Below, one piece after another: positions 32,857-44,904 of a DNA stretch of 64,000 bases. The notes under the pieces were generated by a model. The model saw nothing but the letters and a program-made list of their open reading frames with translations, was not told the DNA's origin and made no database searches. Source of the stretch: Stropharia rugosoannulata (lineage: Eukaryota; Basidiomycota; Agaricomycetes; Agaricales; Strophariaceae); contig JANCIK010000001.1 in the NCBI GenBank assembly GCA_028532985.1, forward strand, positions 3,348,001 to 3,412,000, read 5' to 3'. Made by a program: the position numbers and the translations under genes. Positions within the stretch are counted from its first letter, which is position 1, and every line of letters begins with the position of its first letter.

Positions 32857-34607
32857 ATCAAGAGCACACGATACCTCGCGACACATGCCACCTCTGGCAT
32901 TAATCACCAACATAAACCACTACCCATCTGCGTCCCCCCACACCATAAAACCCGCAAATGCACCCTTAAACTGTCATAAAAAACAGCCACCACCGTTGTA
33001 ACAATATCCGACACTGTCTTTACCGTCGCCTCTTTCTCATGGTCACCCAGATTTCCCTCAGGTTTTCCTTTTTTGAATTTTGACAAGCGGAGGCGCGCCA
33101 GCCTTTTCGTCATTGTCACTCCACTCTTTACTCTGACTGTTCCTCGTCTCTTTCTTGTGGGCCCAGTTTTCTCGGGAAACGATTCAAGATCATAATAATC
33201 CATCCTCTGCATCGAAAAATTCTAACAGCTGGTGCTGTGATATCTTCAATTCACCCCCCTTTCTACATATGATTTTCTACGTCCGAACAGCCTCGAGGCT
33301 GCTCATATAAACCCAACTTATGACTCGACGTTTCCCCGTAGCTGAATTTTGCATTTGTTTAGGCCTTGTATATACCTCTGTATCGATAGTTAGTGCTCTG
33401 CTAGAGTGTCATTATTATATCTATTTGATTCGATTCGTTAGTATTCTCTTATCTCGCAGCTCTGTACTACATATCCACTGTTTTGTCGTCGCAATGTTTT
33501 GATTCGTTAACTTCTGGTTAATTCAAACTCTTGGTAGTAACCACCGTTGAACAGTGAGCTCCAAAGCTGTCGTCAGGTCCTAGCAGCATTATCCTCGAAA
33601 AATCTCATAATACCTTTTATGGGAGAGTCGCATCTTTTCTGTGATTGTAGCATTACCCATGTGCTTCACGCACTGTCTGCGACAAATTTTCCCCCTCATT
33701 GTACTCAGTGCACAGTGATGGTCTCGGACGAGTTACTTATGGTAGTTACTTTCTTGTGGGAGTATTTTCGAGCTCCGACAAACGACTGTGATGACGCAGT
33801 TCACGACAAGCTTTCAACAAACGCTACGTTGTACTTTGGGGTTGTACTCCTCGGCCTTTATCCCACAAGTCACGCAAAGCTTATGCATTTGTCGGGAAAA
33901 TCATCTGGCCAGCGCTCGATTTACCCTCACATATAAGGAATCCCCCTCCCTTACAACCGAAGCAGTGCACCAGAATCAAGCTGGTTGAGATACAGTCTGT
34001 GAATCTTGTCATCGACACACAGGAACTCCGACATAAGGGGACGAATACATTAACCAAGGTGACTGAGGACTCGGGCTTGAAGCACACTAGATGTGACGAA
34101 CATGATCTGATGCTCTTGTATGCATATTGCAGTTAATTACCTCCGTGTACTCGTGGTCACACTTTCGTAGGCCAACCTTGGGCCAATCCGAGGAAACGCT
34201 AGACGACGGTGCTTATGTGTTGCTTGAAGACTCACTCTCCTACGCGCTGCTCAAACATACTCTATCTATGTCAGACCACTGCCTTTTCAGACTTCAAGCC
34301 GAAGCAGCTTCGCACACTTGCCGAGAGAATCAAAGGACGTTGTTCTCATGTTAGAATGGCGTGCCTACTTATAGGCACCATGCGCCTCGGCTGATATTAT
34401 CTTTTCGATGACATCGCCTGTCATCGCTGGTCCGATAGCCGAAGAACATCCTTAGTTCCAAATCGAGGCACCCCCTTGTCCACTCTGTGAGGCGTCCAGA
34501 AAGTAATTGTATAAGACGAGCCTAGCTATGCTACCCATCCCCTCTCAACTTTCGACGGACCCTACCATCCCGTTTTTGGTTACTCTTGGTTTGAGAAAAA
34601 AACCACT
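32857..34607. other. Intergenic between peptide genes 1 and 2
   Basis: No supported gene in 1.75 kb. Open frames at 32904-33212 (minus), 33320-33502 and 33547-33936 lack coding signatures. Confidence 0.35.
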
Positions 34608-34889
34608 ATGAACTTGAGATTGTTCACCGTAGCTATGATCTTCAACGGTGCGCTATTTTCTGACATTCTTATTTTCTTCGACACTGACGCTCTCCGATAT
34701 TTTAGTAGCTGCATTGGTCTCTTGTGCCCCTGTCCCCGCCTCTGTTTCTGTGGGCACTCTTGAGACTGTATGTAATATTTAAAATTTCACCGTCTGCAAG
34801 AATCTAATGGTTATGTCTAGTCTGCTGAATCTGACGTTGTTACTCCACGGGAGCCCACACCTGTTTGCGCCCGATTCCAGTGCTGGTAA
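34608..34889 (+). CDS. Small secreted peptide precursor 2 (C-terminal CARFQC)
   Basis: Exons 34608-34647 (40 nt), 34706-34767 and 34821-34889 encode 56 aa. Introns are phase 1 (58 bp) and phase 0 (53 bp), at the same places as in peptide gene 1. The signal peptide is MNLRLFTVAMIFNVAALVSC followed by APVPASVSV. A short Ser/Glu/Asp-rich spacer leads to VVTPREPTPVCARFQCW and the stop. Outside the signal and the last 12 residues the three family members hardly match, so selection appears focused on the C-terminal peptide. It is too short to be found by simple ORF length filters. It lies 1.75 kb downstream of copy 1 in the same direction and upstream of an F-box gene. Confidence 0.75.
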
Positions 34890-35715
34890 AAGGCCGACGA
34901 ATATGCGCCCTACTGCCATGGCACGTAAAGCAAGCCCAAGTTGTCATCCTATCCAGCCACATCCCATTGTTTAACACTCGCCTACAACATCATCAATAGC
35001 GGCTTCTGCTTCCATACCTCCAGATCTCATTGCACTCAATATCACTATCCCCACCTCTCTCGCGCGCAACCACTTCAAAGACTAATTTCACCCAGTTCTA
35101 AGCACTCGGTGACAACCTCCGCTTCCCATGGACTTCCGCACCCCTCACTGTCCCTACTACCCTATAGGACCTGGCAGTCCTATACCACACTCCGCTCCTT
35201 CCTCTGTATATGTACCGATCTTGGCATCCACCCTACTGTATTGTTAGTTCACATTACCTCAGACCTGTACTCTGATCAATTACATTATATGTTTCGTTTG
35301 CCTCAATGTTGTATTATTAGAAGTTTAGAAACCAGTGTATCAATTTAGTAGTACTCCGACTAGATGAGTAATGGGATCTTCTATCACAAACGCTATTTAT
35401 CCAAGGCGTAGATTGTGATCGAATTGACTTTTCGTTTCATGAAATTATTGGGAAATTGTCATAAAGACTTTGTAAAGACTTGATAAAAACTTCGTAGCAA
35501 CTTTGTAGAGTCAATGGGCCGGGTAATTACGTAATGGTAAGCAACGGTCCCGGTGAATTAAAGGGTCGTACTACACTTTGCGTATACGACTTGGCTGGCA
35601 ATTGTAACGTCCATGTTTACGTGCTTAGCTTGTCCTTAACTCGACTCTACAACTACTCTAGTCCATCTACTGAGTACTACCGCCATATTCGATTGGTCCC
35701 AGAAATTCCGTCTAC
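34890..35715. other. Intergenic, no gene seen
   Basis: A frame at 34941-35348 is open but rich in His/Ser/Leu without motif. The end (35460-35520) carries a short run of related words (AAGACTTTGTAAAGACTTGA and variants). Confidence 0.35.
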
Positions 35716-37287
35716 ATGGATGGTCGTAAGGTGCAAACCTTGCCACCTGAAATATGGTCCCAAGTTATAGACTATGTACCGCAAGTGATCCTACAGGACC
35801 TGCTCACTGTCTGCTCACTATTCCGTGAACTCACTCTCCGCCGAATTTTTTCGTCAATCAAACTATATCTAATTGGAGGAGAAACGGGCATGAGGATGTT
35901 AAATACCTTTCATCTGGATTGGACGCACGAGACAGCTACAAAACTGATGCGCAAGTCCTGGGAGATGCTCAATCGAATCAGAAAGGATCCCCAATTCGCC
36001 AAGCTCGTCAAAAGTATTACTATCATTGCATATGCTGAAGGTCTGAGCATATTTGAAAGATGTGAAAGTCCTCGTAATCATTGAATAACTCATGCTCATT
36101 TTAGATTAGTGACTCTGGCCGATACCTTGTCAGCACTCCCTAACCTTCACACTTTTTCCTGGGTAGGCTGCCACCCAGATCTGGACGACGAAATTGCTCA
36201 GTGTATCCCTACAAATGTGAGAAGCTTGGACGTCAGAGCGTGAGTTGTTCTCTCACTACTATTCACTATACTCGTACTTACCAAACTCATATGGCATGTT
36301 AGGTCTGTGCCTGTACAATCTTTGCACCATCTTACACAAATAACTTCTTTGAATCTTCCCGTTCCCTTTCTCTTCCCGGACGATGACGAAATCATAGATG
36401 GACTCGTCGAAGACATCTACCTCACGGACCTTTGCACAAATGTCTCCATCGAAAAGGTGTTCGACGTGTTTCCTAGTACCCTTCAAAGCTTACGGGTCTG
36501 CGCCAGCCACATCATCAACATACCTATCCGCCTGTATAGCACTTTGCGTGAGCTGACAATCTTTGGGACGATAGGCGACGAGCGAGAATTCATGGGGCTG
36601 GACATTACATTTCGACACGCAGCATGTCTGGAGTCTCTGGATATCGTAGGCCACATCCACCCGGTCATCTTCACATTCCTCCCTCACGAGTCGTCAGACG
36701 ATATGCCGAAGCTGTCCTCGTTCCGGCTGTCCATTGAGGCACTATTCTCTATGACCGAGGAGGAGGTCTATGTGTTGACTGGATTTTTGAAAAACCGTCC
36801 CTCACTCCGAAGACTCTACTTCCGCCACCGGGAAATGCAATTTCAACAAACGTCGTACTTACTGCAGACTATTACCAAACTTGAGGCGCTTGAGGTCCTT
36901 GGACTACACACAGGTTGCGACGTCATTGTGGCAAAGGATACTTTAAGGACGATATCTGAAGCACTGTCACCCAATCTCCGTGCTTTACATCTCGCTATTA
37001 ACTGGGGCGGTGATGACCTCCTCGCGTTGTTGGACCGCATTGCAGACCTTCCAAAACTTACGTTTTTGCATCTTTATGGCATCGTTACGCGCCTTCCTAT
37101 ACCGATCGACGAGCTCGCGATAGAGACGAAAAATCTCGACACAATTGGTCTCAATCGTTCTCTTTGGAGCGTGGCAAGGGCAGGACCCGAGACCGTCACA
37201 TATAAGTGGCCCCGCTGGAAAATCAAATACTGTGTGGAAGAAGATTTCTCTACTCCGGATGATTACTGGTTATTCAGATACAATTGA
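35716..37287 (+). CDS. F-box/LRR-type protein
   Basis: Exons 35716-36061, 36110-36239 and 36303-37287 sum to 1461 nt, 486 aa, with introns of phase 1 and phase 2. The N-terminus has a short F-box-like start (LPPEIWSQVIDYVPQVILQD, LLTVCSLFRELTLRRIFSSI). The rest is a row of leucine-rich strands such as LSALPNLHTFSW, ITSLNLPVPFLF, LQSLRVCASH, LEALEVLGLHTG, LRALHLAINW and LTFLHLYGIV. This fits an SCF substrate-receptor type protein. The second splice uses the later of two nearby AG sites (GATTAG), because the first would give an immediate stop. Confidence 0.75.
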
Positions 37288-37562
37288 CGCACTGGCTGTT
37301 TTTATGAACTGCATTCCGTGTTTATCCGGATTACCGGACAATTCGTAACTTATCTGACAATTCGCGCAATAGTCTATTCAACAATGGATTGGTATAAAAA
37401 TGATGCATCTAACAGATTAATGATCGACATATATGAGAGAAGGGTGAACGAAATAACAAGGTCAATGCCCCAATGACGAAGGAATCACAGCTTCGACTGC
37501 TTGAACGCGGCAAGGCTCAGGGGTTGATCTATGATAACAATATTGTCAGCATAATTCATGTT

Positions 37563-39644
37563 TTAAAAATAAAGAGACCTACACGTCGAGTTGTAGAGGT
37601 TGTCGGTAGGTGTGAGACCAGCATGGGAACGAAGAGCGCTGGCATCAACCATCTCGGGCTTGATTTCGCTGATAGTGCGAGCTCCAAGCAAGCGCATGTT
37701 CATCTCGAACTCGTCCCGAAGGATTTTGATGGCGTGCTCAACACCCTCTTGGCCATAGCTGGAGAAAGCATACAGGAAGCCGCGGCCAACACCGACTGCA
37801 GATGCACCAAGTGCGATGGCCTTCAAGACGTCACTAGCACGGCGGACACCACCGTCGACGAAGACGGAGAAGTTGGGGTTTGGCCAGGGGCCCTTGGTCT
37901 TGAGAGCAGCAACAATGTCGACGAGATTCTCGATACCAGAGCGACTAGTATCTAGCTGACGACCACCGTGGTTACTGAGAACGATACCCTGACATCCGGC
38001 TTCATAGGCCAAGATGGCGTCCTCGGGGGTAGCGACACCCTTGAGGATGATATGCACTGAAGATGGGGTTTAGTACTGAGCTCTCATTATGTAATGTAAG
38101 ACTCGTACTGTTGGTGATACTCCTGAACCAGGGGATATCTTTCCACGACAAGCTGGGGTCAATGAAAGACTGTAAACGCGGTGAATTCAGTTTCCTGTTT
38201 ATCATTTGAGACAATAGAACTGACGCTGATAGCTCTTGCAACACCCTGATCCTTCTTCACGTCGGACTGACCCTCCTGGACCTTCGCACCAGCACCGTCG
38301 TCGACAAACTTCATTCGCATATCCTTCTCGCGGCGACCGAGCTGAGGAGCATCGACAGTAATGAAAAGTGCCTTGACTCCTCGCTTCTCAGCGTGCTGAA
38401 CATATTTTTTGGTGATTTCACGATCGCGGTTAACGTAGCTGAATGGGGGTTTGTCAGTGTTATCTTAAGGGAAAAAAGCTCTGGTCTACATACAGTTGCA
38501 GGAAGAGCGGCTGACCAGGCTGGGCAGCATCGGCAATCTCATCGAAGGAGCATGAGGCCAAGGTGGGGATCTTGCGATTAAAGAAATGAATAAACAACAG
38601 GAACTGGGGTCAATTCTGTAAATGCACATACCATCTGGATTACACCGTGCTTCGCGGCGGCTCTTGTCAGGTTCAGCTCGCCATCGGGATGTCCAAGTTT
38701 GCCGAGAGCGGTAGCAGACTGCAAATCACGAATTTATATGATGCGCTGGATTGCTAACGGTGCTACTCACGATATACACGGGTAAGGATGACTTGCATCC
38801 CAGAATAGTGGTCGACCAGTCCACGGATGTTACGTCGCGAAGGATACGAGGTCGGAACCAAATTCTATTGGTATGATCTGAGTCAAGCGTACAAAACATT
38901 ACATAGAGAAGACTCACCGTTGGAAGGCTGCACGATTCTCACGGATGGTAATTTCATCGTCTGATGCCGACGAGTAGTAGGCCCATGCTTTCGCTGGGAG
39001 AACAGCCTTGGCAACAGCCTGAAGTACTAAAGTTGAGTATCGTTATACAAAACCAAAACGATATTTTCTCGCCTCGAAGTCATGAAGATTAAGAATTTCG
39101 TCCAGGGGTGGACGAGCATCCATCAGTGCTTGCCTCCGCCTGTCCTCTTCGGTAACTTCTTTCACCACTTTCACGACAGTGTTGATGTCAACGGCACCAA
39201 TGCTGTAAGGAATATATGAATATGACAAGTCTAGTCCTAAAAGCTCACGAGCGCTTACTGCTTTTCGATTGGCAAGTTATTTTGAATGGCATCAGGGGGG
39301 TGAATAGGTTCATACGCCTCGCTAGAGAAATAAAATAAAGTTAGATGAGAAGCAGAACTGATACAAAGAACATACGTTGCATCCTTTCCAGCGTACTTGA
39401 GGATTATTTTGCTCCCTCCCGGATGCTCTATCATCACACAGAGTCAATTAACTGTAATAACTCATACAATAGCAGCTTTTTACCGTCTAAAAACTCAGTG
39501 ACATCGTAGACCTTGCCTTAAGAAAAGTCAGTATTCTCCCTTAGAAAATCAAACGATCGTAATGGGCGAACCGTGAACGATGATCCAGCAGCTATCCCGA
39601 CTGGCGTGCTCAGCAACTGCTTGTCCGGTGATCAGATTAGACAT
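37563..39644 (-). CDS. L-lactate dehydrogenase (flavocytochrome b2 type)
   Basis: A minus-strand multi-exon gene beginning MSNLITGQAVAEHASRDSCW at 39644. The N-terminal cytochrome b5 domain shows VYDVTEFLD and MIEHPGGSKIILKYAGKDAT, with the HPGG heme ligand. The FMN-dependent alpha-hydroxy-acid dehydrogenase domain follows: LPAKAWAYYSSASDDEITIR, NRIWFRPRILRDVT, TALGKLGHPDGELNLTRAAA, then ILKGVATPEDAILAYEAGCQ, GIVLSNHGGRQLD (active-site His and Arg) and VFVDGGVRRASDVLKAIALG. Yeast CYB2 oxidises L-lactate to pyruvate in the mitochondrial intermembrane space, passing electrons to cytochrome c. No long mitochondrial presequence is visible here, so location is uncertain. The exact last codons (after TPTDNLYNS) may be altered by a further intron. 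Confidence 0.9.
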
Positions 39645-42390
39645 GATTTTTTAAGTGGGTGGTAGGCAAGGTGTCTGATTCCCCAGAAACACTCGTATCG
39701 GCGTTGATATACTGTGGCGGAATGCTGGGGTGCCGGTCTTCTTTCACAAGGCTAGCGGAATAAACTCGTAAAGAGCCGCCCATATACGCGCATTTCCGTG
39801 GCTCCGCGAGGCATATGTGAAGGTGCTCCAGTGCTACGCTGTTCAGAAATCGGAGTTAGAGAGGTGAGCTTTGACGAAAAGTCAACCATTGGCATAGTGG
39901 ATGCGGTAGAAAGCCTGCCACGGTTCTTTTGTGGAACTACACCTCCGTTTGGCCGATAATTCCATCGTAAGGCGGGAGTCTTCTCGATCCGGGTCGGAGA
40001 CGCGATTACATGTTCCTTCGTTCGCCTAAGCAGCCGAAGGACATAATCAATGCTCTAAGGGGCGATATTTCAATGAGAACAAGACTTTGTTACGTTCTTT
40101 CAGCGTTCTTTATTGCACATGAATTTCACGTTGTAGTTGGCCCCTCTAACGCCGAATAATCGCTACACAGGTCCAGCGCGGGTATCCGAATAGGAATTTA
40201 CTTTGCAAGACACGTACTTCTAGACAGGAACATAGAAAAGTTGATTCTTGTAAGTCCCAGAAAACGTACGTTCACAGGTTGAGTAGTGCTGCCAATAGAT
40301 ATCCCAGTCACAAGTATGACAACTTCCCTTGACGTCCTGATTGTGGATTTAACTTCTGACATACGGCACGGGGTCGCTGGTCATTGTGATTCATGCATCC
40401 AAGACGAGATTCTTGGCAACTTTCTACACCAGGTGTAGGCTAAGATCCGTCATGAAATGAGATGCACACATAAGTACTAGTATGCACTTGGTAGCGAACG
40501 CAAAGAAAGAATGAACGCGCTCCTAGTCATAGTCCGTGGCAACAACGCGTAAATAGCTGTAAATAAGAACAAGCAAACTCAGTATTGCGGTTAGTAACTT
40601 TGACTCGACTTTGATTTAAGTCGGACTCAAGAATCAAACCAAAATCAAACCAAAATCAAACTTGACTTGCAATTTTGTGCAGACAGCAACGTTACTGGAG
40701 CACTCGATAGGCGTCTTCCCCAAGTCTGCTCCGGCTCAGTGCAAAAATATGCAACCGCTTAGTGCGGTGTCCTCAAGCCCAAAGAAATACGACTTGCATC
40801 CCTGGAGCTTTACTGGCAATTTACTGACTGCCCAAAACTCAAAAATGAAAGCGTTATATTCTCGTTATTCGAAGTGGCTTGAACATTTTTCCACACAAAG
40901 GAATTCACCCTGTGGCCAACCTGCGGCCTGCCGACAAGCTTTTGTTTTGAAGTCTTGCTTCTGCTCTGCATCGCCTTGTCAGCGCATGGAAAACTGGCCC
41001 ATTACTCAGTACATGTAAAGGTTATGTCTATAGCCTGGCACAAGTTATACTTAAAATTCACATTATCTCAAAAATGCGCATCATCAACTGCTTCAAGGTG
41101 ATATCAAGAATGGCTATCAAGGTCAAATCAAGGTCGGCCATTCAGATTCTTACTCTTAGCTCTTTCCAGCAACTTTCTTGATTTAAAAATAGCATCCCTA
41201 CAGGTCCACGTCAAAATAACATATCTGATTTCTCGATACCGGGGCCTTCGTCCTAAGAAGCGGAAAATTTTGACAGTCAGTGGCTGTTGTGTTGTGTTCT
41301 CTATTTGACACTACTGTATAAATTTAGGCAGTTTATCTCCATGGGCTGGAGTGTGGGTATGGTCCATAGGCATCACGCTGCCTTCAAGGAAGACGCTGGA
41401 AGACGATGGCCGGTTTTAACCAGGGCGCACATGCATCCCGAACAGATTTACGAAGCTAAGGATCTGTTTTGATTGTCCTCATATTGGCCGGCTTAGGAAT
41501 GGCCGGCTATCTAACCTATAATCTTAAATTAATCTTCAATCCATTATCTAGCACTTGGCCATGTGCCATCTGACTGTAAGGGTTTTAAAACATCTCAGGT
41601 TTATAGGTCAGCCTCTCAGAAGTCATTCTCAAGTGGTCCATAAATACCAAGTGATCATCAGCGGGGAGCTAATTGGGACAAAGTTCAGTTTTTAGTCTCA
41701 GCAAATCCGAATTATTGGACTATTGTTGTATGTGTCCTTGGAGATATGATGTCAAAAGAATTGTGCGCTTAAACACTTGAACGTTCAGTGTATACACAGC
41801 TCAACACGTACGTAGACAGCCGACCAAGTAAATTAATTGTCTACACTTAGAGCTCTCCAATATTTCATGATCATTTTCCGGCCGTACCGATGCGCTTCCG
41901 CTCAATCCCCGACGCCCATATCCAGACTCTGTTTATATCTCCTCAACTTGTACTGTGATTAAGAGTACAGTAAGTGCATCTCCCTTTTCTCAAGCGTCCC
42001 CGCAGTCAATTTCTATTTTATATTTGCAGTTATTGAAGAAGGGTGCAAGCGATTGGTATTGTCATCAGTACATGCAACGAGGTGCAATTAGGCGTACATT
42101 CTGTTACTAATATCCTGAACGACTAGACCTCCAAGGTTAGACCAACATGTGCGGCCGTAACACTTGCTGATATCACCGCTTATTTGCAAGATAACTCCCG
42201 AAGTACACTACCCGTTGTGCTTTCGGCAGAGCATGACTCGCATTAGTTCCGTGGATGACACTCCTGTAGCCTCCGCCGAGCAGGAAAAGAAGTTTCGCTG
42301 GAGGTGCGGACATTGAGTGAGCTGTATATAAGGTATCGGCCATATGCCGCATAACCCAGACGTCCCGCCCGAGTCACATCGTTGCCAATC
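39645..42390. other. Long intergenic region between divergent genes
   Basis: About 2.7 kb between the lactate dehydrogenase (minus) and the PEP mutase-family gene (plus). No gene supported. At 40629-40662 the word AATCAAACCA repeats two to three times in tandem. A plus frame at 40662-41018 is open but motif-free. Promoters of both flanking genes must lie here. Confidence 0.4.
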
Positions 42391-43939
42391 ATGCCAACCT
42401 TGGCGGAGTTCTGGCACGTCTGGAAGCAGCGGCTCAGTTTCATCACCTGGCTCCTGAAATGGCTCATCTACTTCCCCTTCAGAACCGTCGGTCGCCTCTT
42501 GCGCTCATCTGATGCATACCCCGAAAAAAGGCGCAAACTCGACTACGATTCGCCACGACTCAGCGACAAAGACATTATAATCAACGTTGGAGATCCTAAC
42601 GTTGAATACTACAACCCTCGTCTCGATCCCAAAAATTTCCTGCATGGTCCACTGTCTGCCGACCCCGCCACCCGTCTCCGGCAGCTGCTTGCTCGTCCTG
42701 GAATTATTGTATGTCCCTCCTCCATAAACGGTTAGTAGAGATTATCTAAGACTTTGTAGGTGGCCCCCGGAATTTGTGATGGAATTAGCGCCCGCTGTGC
42801 AATTGAAGCTGGATTTGAATGTCTTTACCAAAGGTTAGACTCTTCAATCCTGCCGCATGAAGTTCTCTGACTCCCAATACCATGCAATTAGCGGTGCTGC
42901 AACTACGGCCTCTCGTCTCGGTCAACCGGATTTAGCAATAGCCACTCTCAACGACTTTGTGGAAGCTGGTCAAATGGTCTCTAGTTTGGATCCGACGGTT
43001 CCTGTCATTGCGGACGCGGATACAGGGTACGCCTGCTACATTGATTAGTATAATTGAGTGGCTGACCAATGGGCCTGCCTCGCCTTAGATTCGGTGGACC
43101 GGCTAACGTCGCTCGGACTGTCCAACAATATGTGCAAGCGGGAATCGCTGGCATGCACATCGAGGATCAAGTTCAGACTAAGCGCTGTGGACATTTAATG
43201 GGGAAACAGGTTGTCTCTAGGGAAGAATTTTTGACTCGCATCAGGGCAGCGGTAATCGCAAGAGATGCTATTCCTGGTTCAAACTTCGTGCGTTAACATC
43301 GCGTTACTGTTATATGGGATTTACGATATTGATGAAAATTCCAGGTGATCATTGGTAGGACAGACTCGGCACAAGTACTCGGTATGGAAGAAGCTGTTAC
43401 TCGTCTCAAGCTGGCAGCTGCCGCTGGAGCAGATGTATGCTTCATCGAAGGAGTCAAGACCGAGGAACTTCTCCGCGCTACTGTTGCCGCACTTGCACCT
43501 AAGCCTGTAAGTCAGCACAATTTTTTCACCACTACTTATTGACAAGGTTGGACCAGGTACTGGTGAATGTTATTTCTGGTGGGCTGACGCCGTCTTTCAC
43601 ATCCTCCGAGGCAGAAGCTATGGGCGCTAAAATTATCAGTAAGCAATCTTCCGCAAAGAGCGTTTGATTATAGTTTCTAATATTCGTTGTAGTCTTTTCG
43701 TTGGTATCCTGTGTTGCTATGGTCCACGGGGTTCGGGATGCTATGAGATCACTGAGGTATACGGGCACGGACTTCAGCACGGCCAAAGGAATGGACCCAA
43801 AGTCCTTCTTCGGAATCATGGGTTCGTAAAAATACCAAATTCAAATATATCTTTTTTTCTCACTTACGCTTCAATAGGACTTGATGAAGTCATCACATTG
43901 GACTCAGAAGCGGGAGGCTCGGCCTTTGAAGTCGTTTGA
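42391..43939 (+). CDS. Isocitrate lyase/PEP mutase superfamily enzyme, copy 1
   Basis: Seven exons or so in frame; the first is 42391-42708. It begins with an aromatic, hydrophobic N-terminus (FWHVWKQRLSFITWLLKWLI), then YYNPRLDPKNFLHGPLS and LRQLLARPGIIVAPGICDGI. Catalytic signatures follow: VIADADTGFGGPANVARTV (Mg-binding Asp), GMHIEDQ, KRCGHLMGKQVV (catalytic Cys of lyases in the family), VIIGRTDSAQ and LVNVISGGLTPSF. The end is KGMDPKSFFGIMG, then LDEVITLDSEAGGSAFEVV. This fits the branch with oxaloacetate acetylhydrolase, 2,3-dimethylmalate lyase and methylisocitrate lyase, which cleave or form C-C bonds next to carboxylates. The substrate is not settled. A near-identical paralogue sits inverted at 57612-59036. 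Confidence 0.88.
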
Positions 43940-44904
43940 CTCGAAGCCGATTCCCAGTCGTTCCCAGCAACCAAAAGCAAGCTCCTCGATTTTATCACTG
44001 TATCAGCGCCGGTCGCGCATATACGCTCGCTGTTCGCACGATCGTTTAAAGGAGCTTGTCCTGATTTGTCTTCACTGCTTGAAAACCCTGCGTTGGGAGC
44101 TGTCTGGGAATTCATAAGCTGCTTCTTGGTTGTTACCTCCTTGTTGGTTGCCATACTTAGCCATATCAGAGTGTTTAGGGCGCGGTAGACTCAACAGTCA
44201 TCACACAGTCGTTCTCTTGTCCTCTTGTCGTTCCTTCCATCTTTTCCTTTACAACTCTCTTAAAGAGTGCATAACTCTGGCCCTCTTTTTATACACTCCT
44301 TCAGTTCGCTCTCCAACCCACCAAAACCATACTTTCCTTCCTTTTCACCTTTTTTTTCAATCTTTTCTCTCCATTTCCTTGTATAATTTTATAGATGTGT
44401 GTAGTACATAATATCATATTCATGCAGCCGATGTAGAAATATCGTCGCTGCTTTGACACACTGTTGTGCAAGGCTCCAGCCTAGTGAGATGAGTTATGAA
44501 AAGAAGACTTGCTCATAGTACACAGGATATTCTAGCAAAAGGACATGCACTAGCTTCAGGAACCACTGTGGAGTCAGGGCACAGATTTAAGCTAAGCATC
44601 TAGGCGCATCAACGGCGCATCAGCGCATCAGCGGGTTATATAAGTTCGAGTTGAGTCACCTGCCAAATGAAGTAACTCTTCTACACTTTCCTTCGACGAA
44701 CCGGCAAGACCGACCAATTATGACTCCTTGCTGACTCGGCTTGCCTCCTCTCAAAACCATATATAACTACTCTATCGAGCTCCGAACTGCATCCTCCTCA
44801 CCATTTTACATGCGATTGGGTAGGTCCTTGGTCTGAACATATAAGAACTCGTTGGCGAGTGACTTTCTAGGAAACAAAGCCTAAGCAACACTCTTCCGCA
44901 CGAT
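43940..44904. other. Intergenic, no gene seen
   Basis: Pyrimidine-rich tract at 44200-44400, no supported gene. The proximal 44600-44900 is probably the promoter of the F-box gene. Confidence 0.4.

Noticed and set aside
32564..34889. Peptide genes as lipid-modified mating pheromone precursors
   Set aside because: Basidiomycete pheromone precursors end in CaaX. Here only one residue follows the last Cys, and a signal peptide is present, which such pheromones lack.
40662..41018. 118-codon open frame in the gap between lactate dehydrogenase and PEP mutase-family gene
   Set aside because: No motif, no splice context, ordinary for its length in this composition.
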